Shown: positions 45,615 through 54,997, numbered from the stretch's first letter. The stretch is 64,000 bases of DNA from Microbacterium sp. Leaf288 (GCF_001422925.1 NZ_LMNI01000015.1:45390-109389); one strand, 5' to 3'. Notes: a model not told the origin generated them from the sequence alone. Numbers and translations are program-made.

Positions 45615-46506
45615 GAGGGTTTCCTTTCGAGACGGTCGCAGTGGCGTCGATCGACCACGGTTGCAGCGTCGCATAGCGATACCACGTCAGTTCTTCCAAG
45701 AGCCAGGGGCCCTGCTCGGATGAGCGCGAGTACCGTGCGAGCAGGCTTCCCCGCTGATGTTCGACCTGTCCGGGACCGCGGCGTGCGATGACGGTGACGC
45801 TGGCGAAGACATCCGCCGACAGCAGCCCCTCGCCCACGTGGACGACGGGCGAGGTCGCGAGGATGAAGCCGGATGCCCCGTCCCCGCTCGAGGTCAGCAT
45901 CCGGCGGGCCGCTGACGCGGCCGAGGCGCTGATGTCGGCATCCGTCAGCACGTCCAGACCCCGCTCGTTGTAGCCGTGACAGAGGCCCATCAACGAGTTC
46001 CGGAGCTCCAATGTCAGCAGGGTGCGGGGGGAGACCCCCTCATCGGACACCCCTCGCACCCCCGCCGGGACGGCGACCCACGACTTGCTGTCGGCGAGGT
46101 GCTGCTCGAGATGCGGATCCGGCTCCCGCCGCCACGGTGTGGTGGACAGGAGGGGGCGCCACGCCAGCCGACGGAACTTCCACACGCCTTCGTGGAGCGC
46201 GAACTCGTTGTCGTAGGACCCGATGACGTAGCGGAGCGTCGGACCCATTCCGTCTTCCTCGGCGTCCGACGCCACCGCCCCCAACGTCGTCCATGACGCC
46301 CGAACCACTCCGCTGCGGCCCTCCGGGCGGATGTACTGCGTGGCAGGAAGGTGATTGCGCCACTGACCGGTGGGTCCCATGTCGTCCAGCACCACCTCTG
46401 CCCCCGGGCACAGCAGGTCGTCGATCTCGGAGGTTCGACCGGACTGCGAGAGCAGCAGCATCCGGCTCTGCGCGAACTGCACTCCGTAGAGGATGCTCGG
46501 TTTCAT
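45607..46506 (-). CDS. SnoaL-like (NTF2-fold) protein, long form
   Basis: A 299-residue protein that appears to contain two NTF2/SnoaL-like halves. The first half includes EIDDLLCPGAEVVLDDMGPTG, ATQYIRPEG and GVWKFRRLAWRPLLS, and the second ends EQGPWLLEELTWYRYATLQPW. Both halves end with the usual 'G-x-W-...' strand of the fold. Members act as small-molecule cyclases, dehydratases or isomerases, or as binding proteins. It is coupled to a second SnoaL-like gene upstream (ATGA) and to GH3 downstream. No catalytic residues could be fixed. Confidence 0.7.
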   Translation of the reverse strand: MKPSILYGVQFAQSRMLLLSQSGRTSEIDDLLCPGAEVVLDDMGPTGQWRNHLPATQYIRPEGRSGVVRASWTTLGAVASDAEEDGMGPTLRYVIGSYDNEFALHEGVWKFRRLAWRPLLSTTPWRREPDPHLEQHLADSKSWVAVPAGVRGVSDEGVSPRTLLTLELRNSLMGLCHGYNERGLDVLTDADISASAASAARRMLTSSGDGASGFILATSPVVHVGEGLLSADVFASVTVIARRGPGQVEHQRGSLLARYSRSSEQGPWLLEELTWYRYATLQPWSIDATATVSKGNPRE

Positions 46507-47090
46507 CGTGCTGACGCACCTCCTCGGGGAAAGGGATGCTCCACGAGGTGCATCTCGCGGCGGGTGGCGTAGGTGTCGTCCTCCTCGGCGTCCCAGACCC
46601 AGATCGGCTGCGCCATCATGAACCGCGCGTGCAGTTCCCGGATGCGCCACGCGCCGTGCTCCCTGACGAGGAGGTCGTCCCAGATCTCGAAGGCGGCCCG
46701 CACCGAGTACGGCGGCGAGAAGAGCTCCGGCGAGAAGTTGAGCACCAGGTAGCCGAACGTCGGAGCGATGATCCGCGCGTGCGCGCCGTCATCTTCCATA
46801 TCGATCAGCGGCGCGCAGATCTGCCATCCAGTGTGGAAGGAGTCCTCCCGCGGCGACACCTTCGCAAGGTCCGAGAACTTGCGGCGGATGTCGTCGAAAC
46901 CCGTCACCGTGTCGCCGGCGATGTCGAAGAGCGGATCCCTCTCGCTGAAGATGTGGGGGATCTCCTCGTGCCGGTGGAGGGCGTACGCCTGTTCGTAGAA
47001 GTACTTGAGCTGCTCGATCTCCAGCACGTCGTCCGCGTTCATCAGCGGCGGCGTCGCCTCGGTGGGGGCGCCGGCTGCAGACGGGCTCAT
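46503..47090 (-). CDS. SnoaL-like (NTF2-fold) protein
   Basis: A 195-residue nuclear transport factor 2 / SnoaL-like protein: EIEQLKYFYEQAYALHRHEEIPHIFSERDPLFDIAGDTVTGFDDIRRKF at the N-terminal helices, and IWDDLLVREHGAWRIRELHARFM at the last strands. The fold offers an open pocket used in hydratases, aldol cyclases and isomerases. ATG at 47090 overlaps the esterase stop. Side by side with the longer paralogue it suggests a heteromeric enzyme or two steps on a ring-containing aglycone; this is inference. Confidence 0.75.
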   Translation of the reverse strand: MSPSAAGAPTEATPPLMNADDVLEIEQLKYFYEQAYALHRHEEIPHIFSERDPLFDIAGDTVTGFDDIRRKFSDLAKVSPREDSFHTGWQICAPLIDMEDDGAHARIIAPTFGYLVLNFSPELFSPPYSVRAAFEIWDDLLVREHGAWRIRELHARFMMAQPIWVWDAEEDDTYATRREMHLVEHPFPRGGASAR

Positions 47091-48052
47091 GCGGGCAGCA
47101 GTCGTTCGGACAGGAATGCCACGGCCCGCTCGAGCTGCGGCATCGGGTCCACGTCATCGAAGACGTGACCTCCTCCGGGGACCATCACCACCTCCACCGG
47201 TACGCCGGCGTCGATGAGACGGTCGGCGAGCACCGTGGACTGCTGCGGCGGCACGGCTCTGTCTGCTTCCCCGTGGATGAAGAGGAAGGGCGGCGACGTC
47301 GGGGTGACGTGATGGGTCGGCGAGACGACGCGGTGTCCCTCCTCCCGATCGTAGGGAGAGCCGTCCAGCAGGACGTCGATGGGCGGCGGGAGGATCTCGC
47401 CGAACTGCGCGAGCATGATGCGCTTGACGGGCTCGGGCAGGTTGTCCTGCGAGGGCATGGTGGCGACGTCGGTCACGGGGTAGAAGCAGACGGCCGCCGC
47501 GACGCCGCTGTCACCCGTGGGAACACCGATGGTCCCTTCGAGGTCGGGGTCTCCGGCGATCGTGGCGCACAGTGCCGCCAGATGCCCGCCCGCGGACTCC
47601 CCCCAGACGGCGACCCGTTCGCGGTCCAGGCCGAGGTCGTCCGCGTACGCCCGCAGATAGCGGATCGCTGCCTTGGCGTCGTGAAGCTGAGCGGGGAACG
47701 CGGCCTCACGGGCGTGCCGGTAGTCGATCGTCGCGACAGCGATGCCGGCGTCGATCAGGAGCTGATCTACGGAGCCGATCGGCCAGTTGGGGGGAAGGAG
47801 CTCGCGGCCGCCGAACATCCAGGCACCACCATGGATCCACACCACAACGGGCACCGGAGCATCTGTGGCGGCGCCGTGCGGGACGTGGAGGTCGAGCTGC
47901 AGGTTCCGATATCCGATGGGCGCTGCGTAGGTGATCCCGGCGAAGGTGTCGGCTCCGCGGGGCCGTGGAGCCCGCACCGTGGGTGGGTAGAACGGAGGGA
48001 CGAACCCGTTCTGCATGGCGGGGGCGGTCAGCTGGGACGGCGAAATGGTCAT
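47087..48052 (-). CDS. Alpha/beta-hydrolase (carbohydrate esterase/lipase-like)
   Basis: A 321-residue alpha/beta-hydrolase of the BD-FAE / hormone-sensitive-lipase-like group. The oxyanion motif is VWIHGGAWMFGG, the nucleophile elbow VAVWGESAGGHLAAL, the acid is in FIHGEADRAVPP and the catalytic His in VPGGGHVFDDVD. There is no signal peptide. It would remove acyl groups from an imported glycoside before or after GH3 acts. It follows the ABC importer by 39 bp. Confidence 0.88.
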   Translation of the reverse strand: MTISPSQLTAPAMQNGFVPPFYPPTVRAPRPRGADTFAGITYAAPIGYRNLQLDLHVPHGAATDAPVPVVVWIHGGAWMFGGRELLPPNWPIGSVDQLLIDAGIAVATIDYRHAREAAFPAQLHDAKAAIRYLRAYADDLGLDRERVAVWGESAGGHLAALCATIAGDPDLEGTIGVPTGDSGVAAAVCFYPVTDVATMPSQDNLPEPVKRIMLAQFGEILPPPIDVLLDGSPYDREEGHRVVSPTHHVTPTSPPFLFIHGEADRAVPPQQSTVLADRLIDAGVPVEVVMVPGGGHVFDDVDPMPQLERAVAFLSERLLPA

Positions 48053-48091
48053 GATGTCCTGATGGGTCGTCGGTGAGGGCAGTATCTGCCG

Positions 48092-48961
48092 TCAGCGCAC
48101 AGCCGTGATCGATTCGGTCTGCGATCTGAGGAATATCCGACGCTCCTCGCGACGGATTCTCTGCTGAGCGGGGTCGGCGATCGGGGCCGCCAAGAGCAGC
48201 GCGCGGGTGTACGGATGCTGCGGATCCGAGATCACATCCTCCGTGGGACCCGACTCGACGATGCGGCCTGCGCGCATGACGGCCACGGTGTGGCTGACGT
48301 GGCGGACGACGTCGAGGTCGTGCGTGACGAAGAGAAGGGCGACGCCGAGACGACCCTGGATCTCCTGGAACAGCGCCAGCACGCGCGACTGAGTGGACTG
48401 GTCCAGCGCGCTGACGGGTTCGTCGCACACGATCAGCCGAGGCTCACGGCAGAGCGCTCTGGCGATGGCGATGCGCTGTCGCTGCCCGCCGGAGAACTCG
48501 CGCGCATAGCGATTGCCGGAGTTCGACGGCAGGTGCACCTGATCCAGCAGCTCGCGAACGCGCCGATTCGCATCGTTGCGGGAGGTCCCTGTCACGAGAA
48601 GCGGCTCGGTCAGGATGTCGGCCACCGTCATCGCGGGATTGAGCGAGGTGTACGGGTCTTGGAAGACGACTTGGATGTCGCGGCTCAACGCCTGACGCTC
48701 ACGCGCCCGGATCCGCGCGATGGAGCGACCGTCGAATCGGACGTCACCTGCGGTGACGGGGGCGAGTCCGAGGACGGCGCGGCCGATGGTCGTCTTCCCG
48801 GAGCCGGACTCGCCGACCAGCCCGAGGGTCTCACCGGGCCGGATCTTCAGGCTGACGCCGTGGAGAGCGCGGAACCCCCCGCGCCGGAACCGGCCGGGGT
48901 ATTCCACCACCAGATCCTCGACGACCAGGAGGTTCTCATCCGCATCGTGTGCAGCGTTCAT
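48092..48961 (-). CDS. Peptide-type ABC importer, second ATPase (OppF/DppF-like)
   Basis: A 289-residue ABC ATPase: Walker A GLVGESGSGKTTIG, Q-loop FQDPYTSLNPAMT, signature SGGQRQRIAIARAL, Walker B LIVCDEPVSALD and the C-terminal oligopeptide-transporter extension (PYTRALLLAAPIADP). It energises uptake together with the ATPase domain fused in the preceding gene, with which it overlaps by 4 bp. Confidence 0.95.
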   Translation of the reverse strand: MNAAHDADENLLVVEDLVVEYPGRFRRGGFRALHGVSLKIRPGETLGLVGESGSGKTTIGRAVLGLAPVTAGDVRFDGRSIARIRARERQALSRDIQVVFQDPYTSLNPAMTVADILTEPLLVTGTSRNDANRRVRELLDQVHLPSNSGNRYAREFSGGQRQRIAIARALCREPRLIVCDEPVSALDQSTQSRVLALFQEIQGRLGVALLFVTHDLDVVRHVSHTVAVMRAGRIVESGPTEDVISDPQHPYTRALLLAAPIADPAQQRIRREERRIFLRSQTESITAVR

Positions 48962-50811
48962 CGGTCGCTCCCTCCGTGCTCACCGAGCGGTTCGTCGGGC
49001 GCGGCGACTGCCGATTCGTCGCTGGGATCGGCGGAGGCGAGAGCCGAGTTGAGCAGCATTCGCGTGTACTCGTGCCGGGGAGCGGCGAAGAGCTCCGCGA
49101 CGGCTGCCTCCTCGACGATCTCGCCGGCGCGCATGACGGCGACGCGGTCGCAGATGTCGGCGACCACCCCGAGATTGTGGGTGACGAGCAGGACACCCAT
49201 CTCCCTCTCGGTCTGCAGGCTGCGCAGCAGCTCGAGGACGTCCGCCTGGACCGTGACGTCAAGCGCTGTGGTGGGCTCGTCGGCGATCAGCAGCTTGGGG
49301 TTGCACGAGACGGCCCCGGCGATCAGAACGCGCTGCGCCATTCCGCCCGAAACCTCATGGGGGTACGAATGGAACACCCTCTCGGGATCCGGTATGCCGA
49401 CGCGAGCCAGGAGCCGGAGCGCTTCGTCCTTGGCTTCCCGCCTCGACAGACCGAGGTGCTGCCGCACGGGCTCCGTGAGCTGGAAACCGATGCGGAACGC
49501 CGGGTCCAGGTTGCTCATGGGCTCCTGGGGGATGTAGCCGATGCCGATGCCGCGGAGGGCGTTGCGCTGCGCGGAATCCAGGGAGAGGAGGTCCACACCG
49601 TCGAACGCCAGGGTCGCCGCACTGAGAGTGGCCTCCTCCGGGAGCAGTCCGAGAATCGAGAAGGCCGTCTGCGACTTGCCAGATCCGGATTCCCCGACCA
49701 GTCCGAGGACTGTGCCGCGCTCGAGTCGCAGGGAGACGCCGTTCACGACGACCGCCTCGGACTCGTCCGGACGAGGGTAAGACACCTTCAGGTCGTCGAC
49801 GACGAGGAGGGCCCGATCGGCGCCCGCGCGGGCACCCTTGGGCGAGGCATCCCTCTTCTCCCGCGTACGCGCGCGGGCGGCGGCCGGTCGGCGGGTGACC
49901 TTCGCGCGGCGGCGGTCGGCGGGTGTGGTGTCGCCGGCCAGCGCATCGCGCAGTCCGTTTCCGATGAGCGTGAAGGCGACCACCGTCAGCACGAGGGCGA
50001 CGCTCGGCCAGCTCAAGAGCCAGGGAGCGTTGTAGACGTTCTGGGTGGCGTCGGAGAGCATCATGCCCCAGCTGGCGCGATCAGCCGACCCCAGCCCGAG
50101 GAACGCGATTCCCGCTTCGATTCCGATTCCGGCACCGGCCAGGAGGGCGGCGTAGATGATGGTGGGCTTTATGACGACCGGCAGGATGTGGCGGCGCATG
50201 ATGCGGGTGTCGGTCAGGCCGGAGACCTTCGCCGCGTCCACGTACAGCTCCTCGCGCACGGCCCGGACAGAGCTGCGGATGAGGAGGAACACGGTCGGGG
50301 CGATCAGGACACCGAACACCGCCAGCGCGAGGGCCGAGCTGCGCCCGACCCGTGCGAGGACCACCAGGAGCACGACGATCGCAGGTAGCGAGAGAAGGGC
50401 GCTGCTCACCCATGTGCTGATCCCGTCGACGGCGCCCTGCCGATATCCGGCGAGCAGGCCGAAGGGCACACCGATCAGCACGCTCACGCCGATCACGATC
50501 ACGGCGCTCTGGAGACTCGTCTGTGTGCCATAGATGAGGTTCGCCAGGACGTCCCGGCCCAGTCCGTCGGTGCCGAGCAGATGCCCGGGAGAAAGCGGCG
50601 GTGCCAGCACGTTGTTGAGATCGCTCACCATGGGGTCGTACGGGGTCAGCAGGGGTGCGCAGATCGCGACGATGAGCAGAACGCCGACGAAGACGAGCGA
50701 GATGACGGCCGCCGGTTCGTGAAGGAGACGGCGGATGACGCCCGGGCGCCGCTCGTCTTCCTCCGTGAGCTGCATGCCGGTCGCGGCATCGGTGACAAGA
50801 TCGGCGCTCAT
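48958..50811 (-). CDS. Fused permease-ATPase of the peptide-type ABC importer (DppC-DppD)
   Basis: A 617-residue fusion. Residues 1-300 form a DppC-type permease with six helices, the MSDLNNVLAPPLSPGHLLGTDGLGRDV motif and the EAA loop KVSGLTDTRIMRRHILP. A basic linker (about 300-345) joins it to a DppD-type ATPase with GLVGESGSGKSQTA, QEPMSNLDPAF, SGGMAQRVLIAGAV and LIADEPTTALD. Such fusions are common in actinobacteria. It overlaps the DppB gene and the OppF-like gene by 4 bp each. Confidence 0.95.
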   Translation of the reverse strand: MSADLVTDAATGMQLTEEDERRPGVIRRLLHEPAAVISLVFVGVLLIVAICAPLLTPYDPMVSDLNNVLAPPLSPGHLLGTDGLGRDVLANLIYGTQTSLQSAVIVIGVSVLIGVPFGLLAGYRQGAVDGISTWVSSALLSLPAIVVLLVVLARVGRSSALALAVFGVLIAPTVFLLIRSSVRAVREELYVDAAKVSGLTDTRIMRRHILPVVIKPTIIYAALLAGAGIGIEAGIAFLGLGSADRASWGMMLSDATQNVYNAPWLLSWPSVALVLTVVAFTLIGNGLRDALAGDTTPADRRRAKVTRRPAAARARTREKRDASPKGARAGADRALLVVDDLKVSYPRPDESEAVVVNGVSLRLERGTVLGLVGESGSGKSQTAFSILGLLPEEATLSAATLAFDGVDLLSLDSAQRNALRGIGIGYIPQEPMSNLDPAFRIGFQLTEPVRQHLGLSRREAKDEALRLLARVGIPDPERVFHSYPHEVSGGMAQRVLIAGAVSCNPKLLIADEPTTALDVTVQADVLELLRSLQTEREMGVLLVTHNLGVVADICDRVAVMRAGEIVEEAAVAELFAAPRHEYTRMLLNSALASADPSDESAVAAPDEPLGEHGGSDR

Positions 50812-51749
50812 GAGACACGTACCTTCGGATTGATCCATCCCTGTGCGATGTCGACGATCAGGTTGACGAGGACGACGAGGACGACGGTCACGGCGACGAC
50901 ACCGAGGACGACGGGGAGGTCGCCACGGGATGCTGACGTGTTCGCCTGAGTTCCGATCCCCGGGATGTTGAAGACCTTCTCCACGATCACGGACCCGGAG
51001 ATGGCGATGATGAAGGTCAGCGAGATCGTGGTGAGCGCGGGCCCGGCGGCATTCCGCAGAGTGTGTCGCAACAGCACGCTGCGATCGGACAACCCGCGAC
51101 TGCGGAGCGTCCGGACGTAGTCCTGTCGGAGCACGTCGATCATCGATCCGCGCACTTGCAGGGCGATCGAGGCGATCGAGGCGAGTGCGAGTGCGGTGAC
51201 GGGAAGAACGATGGATGCCAGCCAATCCGAGGGTGAGGCGGCGAACGCGGTGTAGCCGGTAGCGGGGAACAGACCGAGCTGCACGGCGAAGACGACGGCA
51301 AGCACGATCGCGACGAGGAACGCGGGCACGGCCTGGATGACGGTCGAGAAGAACTGTAGCCCGCGGTCGACGGCACCCCGGCGGGTGGCGGCGACGACGC
51401 CGATCACCGTACCGATCACCGTCGACACCAGAATGGCGCCGATGACCATGGACAGCGTGGGCGGGAGCGCGAACCCCAGAAGCTCCGTGACCGGCTGGCT
51501 CGAGTACCAGGAGGTGCCGAGGTCGCCCGTGATCGCCGATGTGAGCCAGTTGACGTACTGCACGACCACGGGAAGGTCGAGGCCCAGCTCCGCGCGCTTG
51601 GCTTCGACGAGCTCGGCTGAGGCCGTGGGGCCGAGGATCTGGCGTGCGGGATCACTGCCGATCGCGTTCAACAGGAAGAACGTGACGGTCACGATCACGA
51701 AGAGCAGGAAGATCCCTCCGCCCACGCGCCGGAGAAGAAAGTAGAACAC
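50808..51749 (-). CDS. Permease of the peptide-type ABC importer (DppB)
   Basis: A 313-residue membrane protein with six transmembrane helices, beginning FYFLLRRVGGGIFLLFVIVT and containing the EAA loop RTLRSRGLSDRSVLLRHTLRNA. It pairs with the DppC half of the downstream fusion. GTG at 51749 has AAGGAG 7 nt upstream. It follows the binding-protein gene by 61 bp. Confidence 0.95.
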   Translation of the reverse strand: MFYFLLRRVGGGIFLLFVIVTVTFFLLNAIGSDPARQILGPTASAELVEAKRAELGLDLPVVVQYVNWLTSAITGDLGTSWYSSQPVTELLGFALPPTLSMVIGAILVSTVIGTVIGVVAATRRGAVDRGLQFFSTVIQAVPAFLVAIVLAVVFAVQLGLFPATGYTAFAASPSDWLASIVLPVTALALASIASIALQVRGSMIDVLRQDYVRTLRSRGLSDRSVLLRHTLRNAAGPALTTISLTFIIAISGSVIVEKVFNIPGIGTQANTSASRGDLPVVLGVVAVTVVLVVLVNLIVDIAQGWINPKVRVS

Positions 51750-51810
51750 AGGTACTCCTTGGTGTGGGGAGGGGCCGCCCGAGATCCTCGACCGGCCCCT
51801 CCCCTCGACG

Positions 51811-53325
51811 TCACGACGCTGGGGTGAAGTTCCAGATCGGCGGCCACGTCGAGAACTTCCGCGGCTCGACGTCGATGGCGCTGCTCACCCCGAAGACGCT
51901 GTTCGGCTGAACCAGGGTCGCGAACCATGCCTGATCGACGATGTACTCGTTCAGCTCGCGGAACGTCGCGTCGGCCTCCTCGCCCGTCTGCGTCTGCGCC
52001 GTGTTCACGAGGTCGACGATGGTCTCGTCGGTCGTGTGGAAGGGGTTCCAGAGCGAGTCGGGCAGGAGTGCGAGTTGGGCGAAGTCCCACGGACGGTGGC
52101 TGTTCAGGTTGAAGATCGCGGCGGGGTACTTGCCGGATAGGAGATCAGAGATGAACGTCTCCCCGTTCACCGGCTCGTACTGGGGCGTGATTCCGATGGC
52201 CGTGAGGGCCTCGGTGACCGCCGCCTGGCGCTTCGGATCGATGGGCCCAAGGTCCGGCATGGGCAGGGTGAACCCGTCCGCGTATCCGGCTTCGGCGAGC
52301 AGTGCCTTGGCGGCGTCGACGTCATGCTCGTACTTCTCGAATGACGGGTCGAAGGCTGCGCTGGACTCGCTGAAGGACTGGGCGGTCGGAGTGCCGACGC
52401 CTGCGTAGACCTGCTCGACGATCTGCTCACGGTCGAAAGCCGTGTTGATCGCCTGGCGTACCCGGACGTCTGCGAGCGCCGGAACGATCGTACCGTTGCG
52501 ATCGAAGAGGAAGACGCCGCTGGCGGTGTAGGCGGGGAAGGACCGCACCTCTAGGCTGTCCGACTCGAGCGTTTCCGCTGCCTGATCGGAGATGCCCGCG
52601 AAGTCGACCTGACCCGAGCGGAGCGCGTTCGTCACGGCGTTTCCGTCATTGAAGACCGTGATCGTGATCTCGTCGAACGGGAAGTCGTCGGCATTCCAGT
52701 AGTCCGGGTTCCGCGTGTAGGCGTATGTCACGCCCGTCTGCGAGGCAGCCGTGTCGAAGACGTAGGGTCCGGATCCGACCGGCGTCGTGGCGAGTTCGGG
52801 AGTGCCGAGAGCCTCGGGACTCGCGAGCGAACCGGCCGCACCGCCGAGGTTGGTGAGAAGCGACGGATCCACCGCGGTGAGGGAGATGGTCAGGTGGGTT
52901 GGGTCTTCCACTGTCACCGAGTCGATGAATCGCAGTTGACCCGCGGTCTCGCCCGTTCCCGCCTTCGCCGCCTCGAGGTTCGCCTTCACCGCTTCCGCGT
53001 CGAGCTTGGCGCCGTCGGTGAAGGCGACATCGTCGCGGAGGGTGAGACTTAGCTCGGTGCCGGAGTCGTTGTAGCTCCACTCCGTCGCGATGCTCGGCTG
53101 CGGCTCACCGTCGTTGTCGTTGCGGAGGATGGTGTCGTAGACAGGCTGGATGAAGGCGGAACCGGGACCAGCATCGAAGTTTCCCGGCTCGAAAGACGCG
53201 ATCGGTGAGATCGCTCCGATGCGAAGTTCCTGTGTTTCGCTCGCCGTGTTGGGCGATGCTCCCGAGCACGCCGTCAGCACAAGCGCGCATGTCGCGACGA
53301 TCGCCGCCGCAAGTTTGTTTCGCAT
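51811..53325 (-). CDS. Family 5 extracellular solute-binding lipoprotein
   Basis: A 504-residue binding protein with lipobox VLTAC (Cys20), anchored outside the membrane. It has the family 5 pattern: LRIGAISPIASFEP, the fitting loop LRDDVAFTDGAKLDAEAVKANLE and NPDYWNADDFPFDEITI. Family 5 proteins bind peptides but also oligosaccharides, and the glycosidase and esterase in the same operon favour a glycoside here. ATG at 53325 is chosen because GAGGAG lies 5 nt before it. It is the first gene of the operon. Confidence 0.94.
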   Translation of the reverse strand: MRNKLAAAIVATCALVLTACSGASPNTASETQELRIGAISPIASFEPGNFDAGPGSAFIQPVYDTILRNDNDGEPQPSIATEWSYNDSGTELSLTLRDDVAFTDGAKLDAEAVKANLEAAKAGTGETAGQLRFIDSVTVEDPTHLTISLTAVDPSLLTNLGGAAGSLASPEALGTPELATTPVGSGPYVFDTAASQTGVTYAYTRNPDYWNADDFPFDEITITVFNDGNAVTNALRSGQVDFAGISDQAAETLESDSLEVRSFPAYTASGVFLFDRNGTIVPALADVRVRQAINTAFDREQIVEQVYAGVGTPTAQSFSESSAAFDPSFEKYEHDVDAAKALLAEAGYADGFTLPMPDLGPIDPKRQAAVTEALTAIGITPQYEPVNGETFISDLLSGKYPAAIFNLNSHRPWDFAQLALLPDSLWNPFHTTDETIVDLVNTAQTQTGEEADATFRELNEYIVDQAWFATLVQPNSVFGVSSAIDVEPRKFSTWPPIWNFTPAS

Positions 53326-53444
53326 GATTCTCCTCATTGAAAGTCGTACGGCTCTGCGACGGTCAGCTGTGAGTCGGTCGGGAGCGCGGGGCGGAGACAC
53401 TCTGGCCTCGGAGAGCGCCGATGTTGCCGGCGCTCATTCCCATG

Positions 53445-53548
53445 AAGATAATCCGGTTACCGGAAGAAGACAAAGCGATTGCTTCTATATCCGTCATCCA
53501 CCGCACGAATATCGCGAGCGGATGGCGGCAGTCACACCGGTAACGGAA
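53445..53548 (-). promoter_or_regulatory. Promoter of the glycoside operon with ROK operator sites
   Basis: On the minus strand TTGTCT (-35, 53468-53473) and TATCTT (-10, 53445-53450) are exactly 17 bp apart. The palindrome TTCCGGTAACCGGAT (53451-53465) lies inside the spacer, where a bound repressor would block RNA polymerase. A second, weaker copy (TTCCGTTACCGGT, 53536-53548) is about 85 bp upstream. The leader to the binding-protein start is about 110 nt. Nothing else is seen in the 351-bp gap 53326-53676. Confidence 0.7.
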
Positions 53549-53676
53549 AGTCAGCGAGTACGTTCCTCTTCCTCGAGGCCAACTCGACACGCTGCACGCC
53601 CAGCCCTGTGTCGCCGTCCCGAGCCCTTCACAGCGCCGGCGCCTAGGGGGAGTTCATGCCATGCCGGCGGTGGGTT

Positions 53677-54930
53677 TCAGCGAGTGGGAGGGGTGCCGTC
53701 CGCGCGCCCGGCGGCGGAGAGAAGCAGTTGGTCGACGTTGGCCTTGTTGAACAGCTCGCCGATTGCCAGTTGCGTGGCTCCGAGCACTCCGCTGACGAGG
53801 TCGTCGAGCACCGAGAACTCGATGATGAGATCGGCTGTCGCTGCGGGAGGAAGACGCTCGTGGATGGCGGCGCGAAGAGGCTCGAGCGCGTAGTCCCGAG
53901 CGCGCGCCACACCGCCGCCAATCACCAGCATGTCGGGGGCGAAGAAGCTGAGAAGATTCGAGAGTGTGCGCCCGAGCACCGCGGCGGCCCGCTCGATGAG
54001 CTCGCGAGCGGCAACATCCCCCTGCTGAGCCGCGAGCGTGATGTCGTACGGCTCCACTGCGCCGGTCTGGGCGAGCGTACCTGCGAGAGCCGCGCTGCGT
54101 CCCGTCTGTGCCAGCAGGAGACCGTCCCGCGCGATCGCCCAACGACTCGCGACCGCGTCCAGACATCCCACTCTGCCACAGACGCACGAAACCATGCCGG
54201 CTTCGGGAACCGCGATGTGGCCGACAGACCCTGCGAGTCCATGCGCGCCGCGATAGGAACTGCCCCCGACGATCATCGCTGCCGCCGTGCTGGATCCCCC
54301 GCCGAAATAGAGCAGGTTGTTCGCTCGCGCGGCGCGAGGGTTCGTGACGACCTCCACCAGCGCGAGCAAGTTCGCTCGCCCGTCAACCCAGACGGGAACG
54401 GGCAAGCGCCGCGATAGCTCATCGCGTAAGGGGTACCCGGCCCAGCCGGGTAGCAGGGGCTCCTCGAGAGGAGCACCTGCATCGAAGTCCACCGGCCCAG
54501 GGATGCCGACGCCGGCGCCGAGCAGATTTCCCGCGGCCGCGTTCTCGGCGACGATTTCGTCGGCGAGAGTGAAGATCCTGGACATGACCTCTTCGGGTCC
54601 TCGACGGACGTCGATGGGCTCGCGGCGTGTGCTGAGCACATTGCCCGCCATATTCGCCACGCCGACGACTAGTCCCGTCGCCTCGATGTCGATGCCGAGG
54701 ACGAACCCGGCATCGGGGTTCAGGGAGAGCCGGCGCGGTGCCCGGCCGCCCGTCGAGGGGCCGCGTCCCGCGCTGAGGATCAACCCGACCTCCTGCAGCT
54801 GAGTGACGCGTTCCGCCACCACGCTTCGTCCGAGCCCGACCCGCTCGGTGAGCGTCGTCTGCGTGACGCCGTCGTCACGTCGGATCGCGTCGAGGACGGC
54901 CGATAGCCCGGCTTGCCGCTCACCAGCCAT
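53677..54930 (-). CDS. ROK-family transcriptional regulator
   Basis: A 417-residue ROK protein. An N-terminal winged helix (SAVLDAIRRDDGVTQTTLTERVGLGRSVVAERV) is followed by the sugar-kinase-like domain with LGIDIEATGLVVGVAN, GVGIPGPVDF, GHIAVPE and the zinc motif CVCGRVGCLDAV. ROK repressors release DNA when they bind a sugar or sugar phosphate. ATG at 54930 has GGAGGA 7 nt upstream. It faces the catabolic operon's promoter, and a matching operator lies before its own start, so autoregulation is likely. Confidence 0.93.
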   Translation of the reverse strand: MAGERQAGLSAVLDAIRRDDGVTQTTLTERVGLGRSVVAERVTQLQEVGLILSAGRGPSTGGRAPRRLSLNPDAGFVLGIDIEATGLVVGVANMAGNVLSTRREPIDVRRGPEEVMSRIFTLADEIVAENAAAGNLLGAGVGIPGPVDFDAGAPLEEPLLPGWAGYPLRDELSRRLPVPVWVDGRANLLALVEVVTNPRAARANNLLYFGGGSSTAAAMIVGGSSYRGAHGLAGSVGHIAVPEAGMVSCVCGRVGCLDAVASRWAIARDGLLLAQTGRSAALAGTLAQTGAVEPYDITLAAQQGDVAARELIERAAAVLGRTLSNLLSFFAPDMLVIGGGVARARDYALEPLRAAIHERLPPAATADLIIEFSVLDDLVSGVLGATQLAIGELFNKANVDQLLLSAAGRADGTPPTR

Positions 54931-54982
54931 GCAGATCCTCCGAGACTCGATTCTCCTCAAGTATGCCGTCCCGGAGCAGTTG

Positions 54983-54997
54983 TTCCGGTGATCGGAA
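54983..54997. promoter_or_regulatory. ROK operator-like palindrome before its own gene
   Basis: TTCCGGTGATCGGAA has perfect 5-bp arms and differs from the site in the importer promoter (TTCCGGTAACCGGAT) at only three of fifteen positions. It lies 53 bp upstream of the ROK start codon. Confidence 0.6.
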
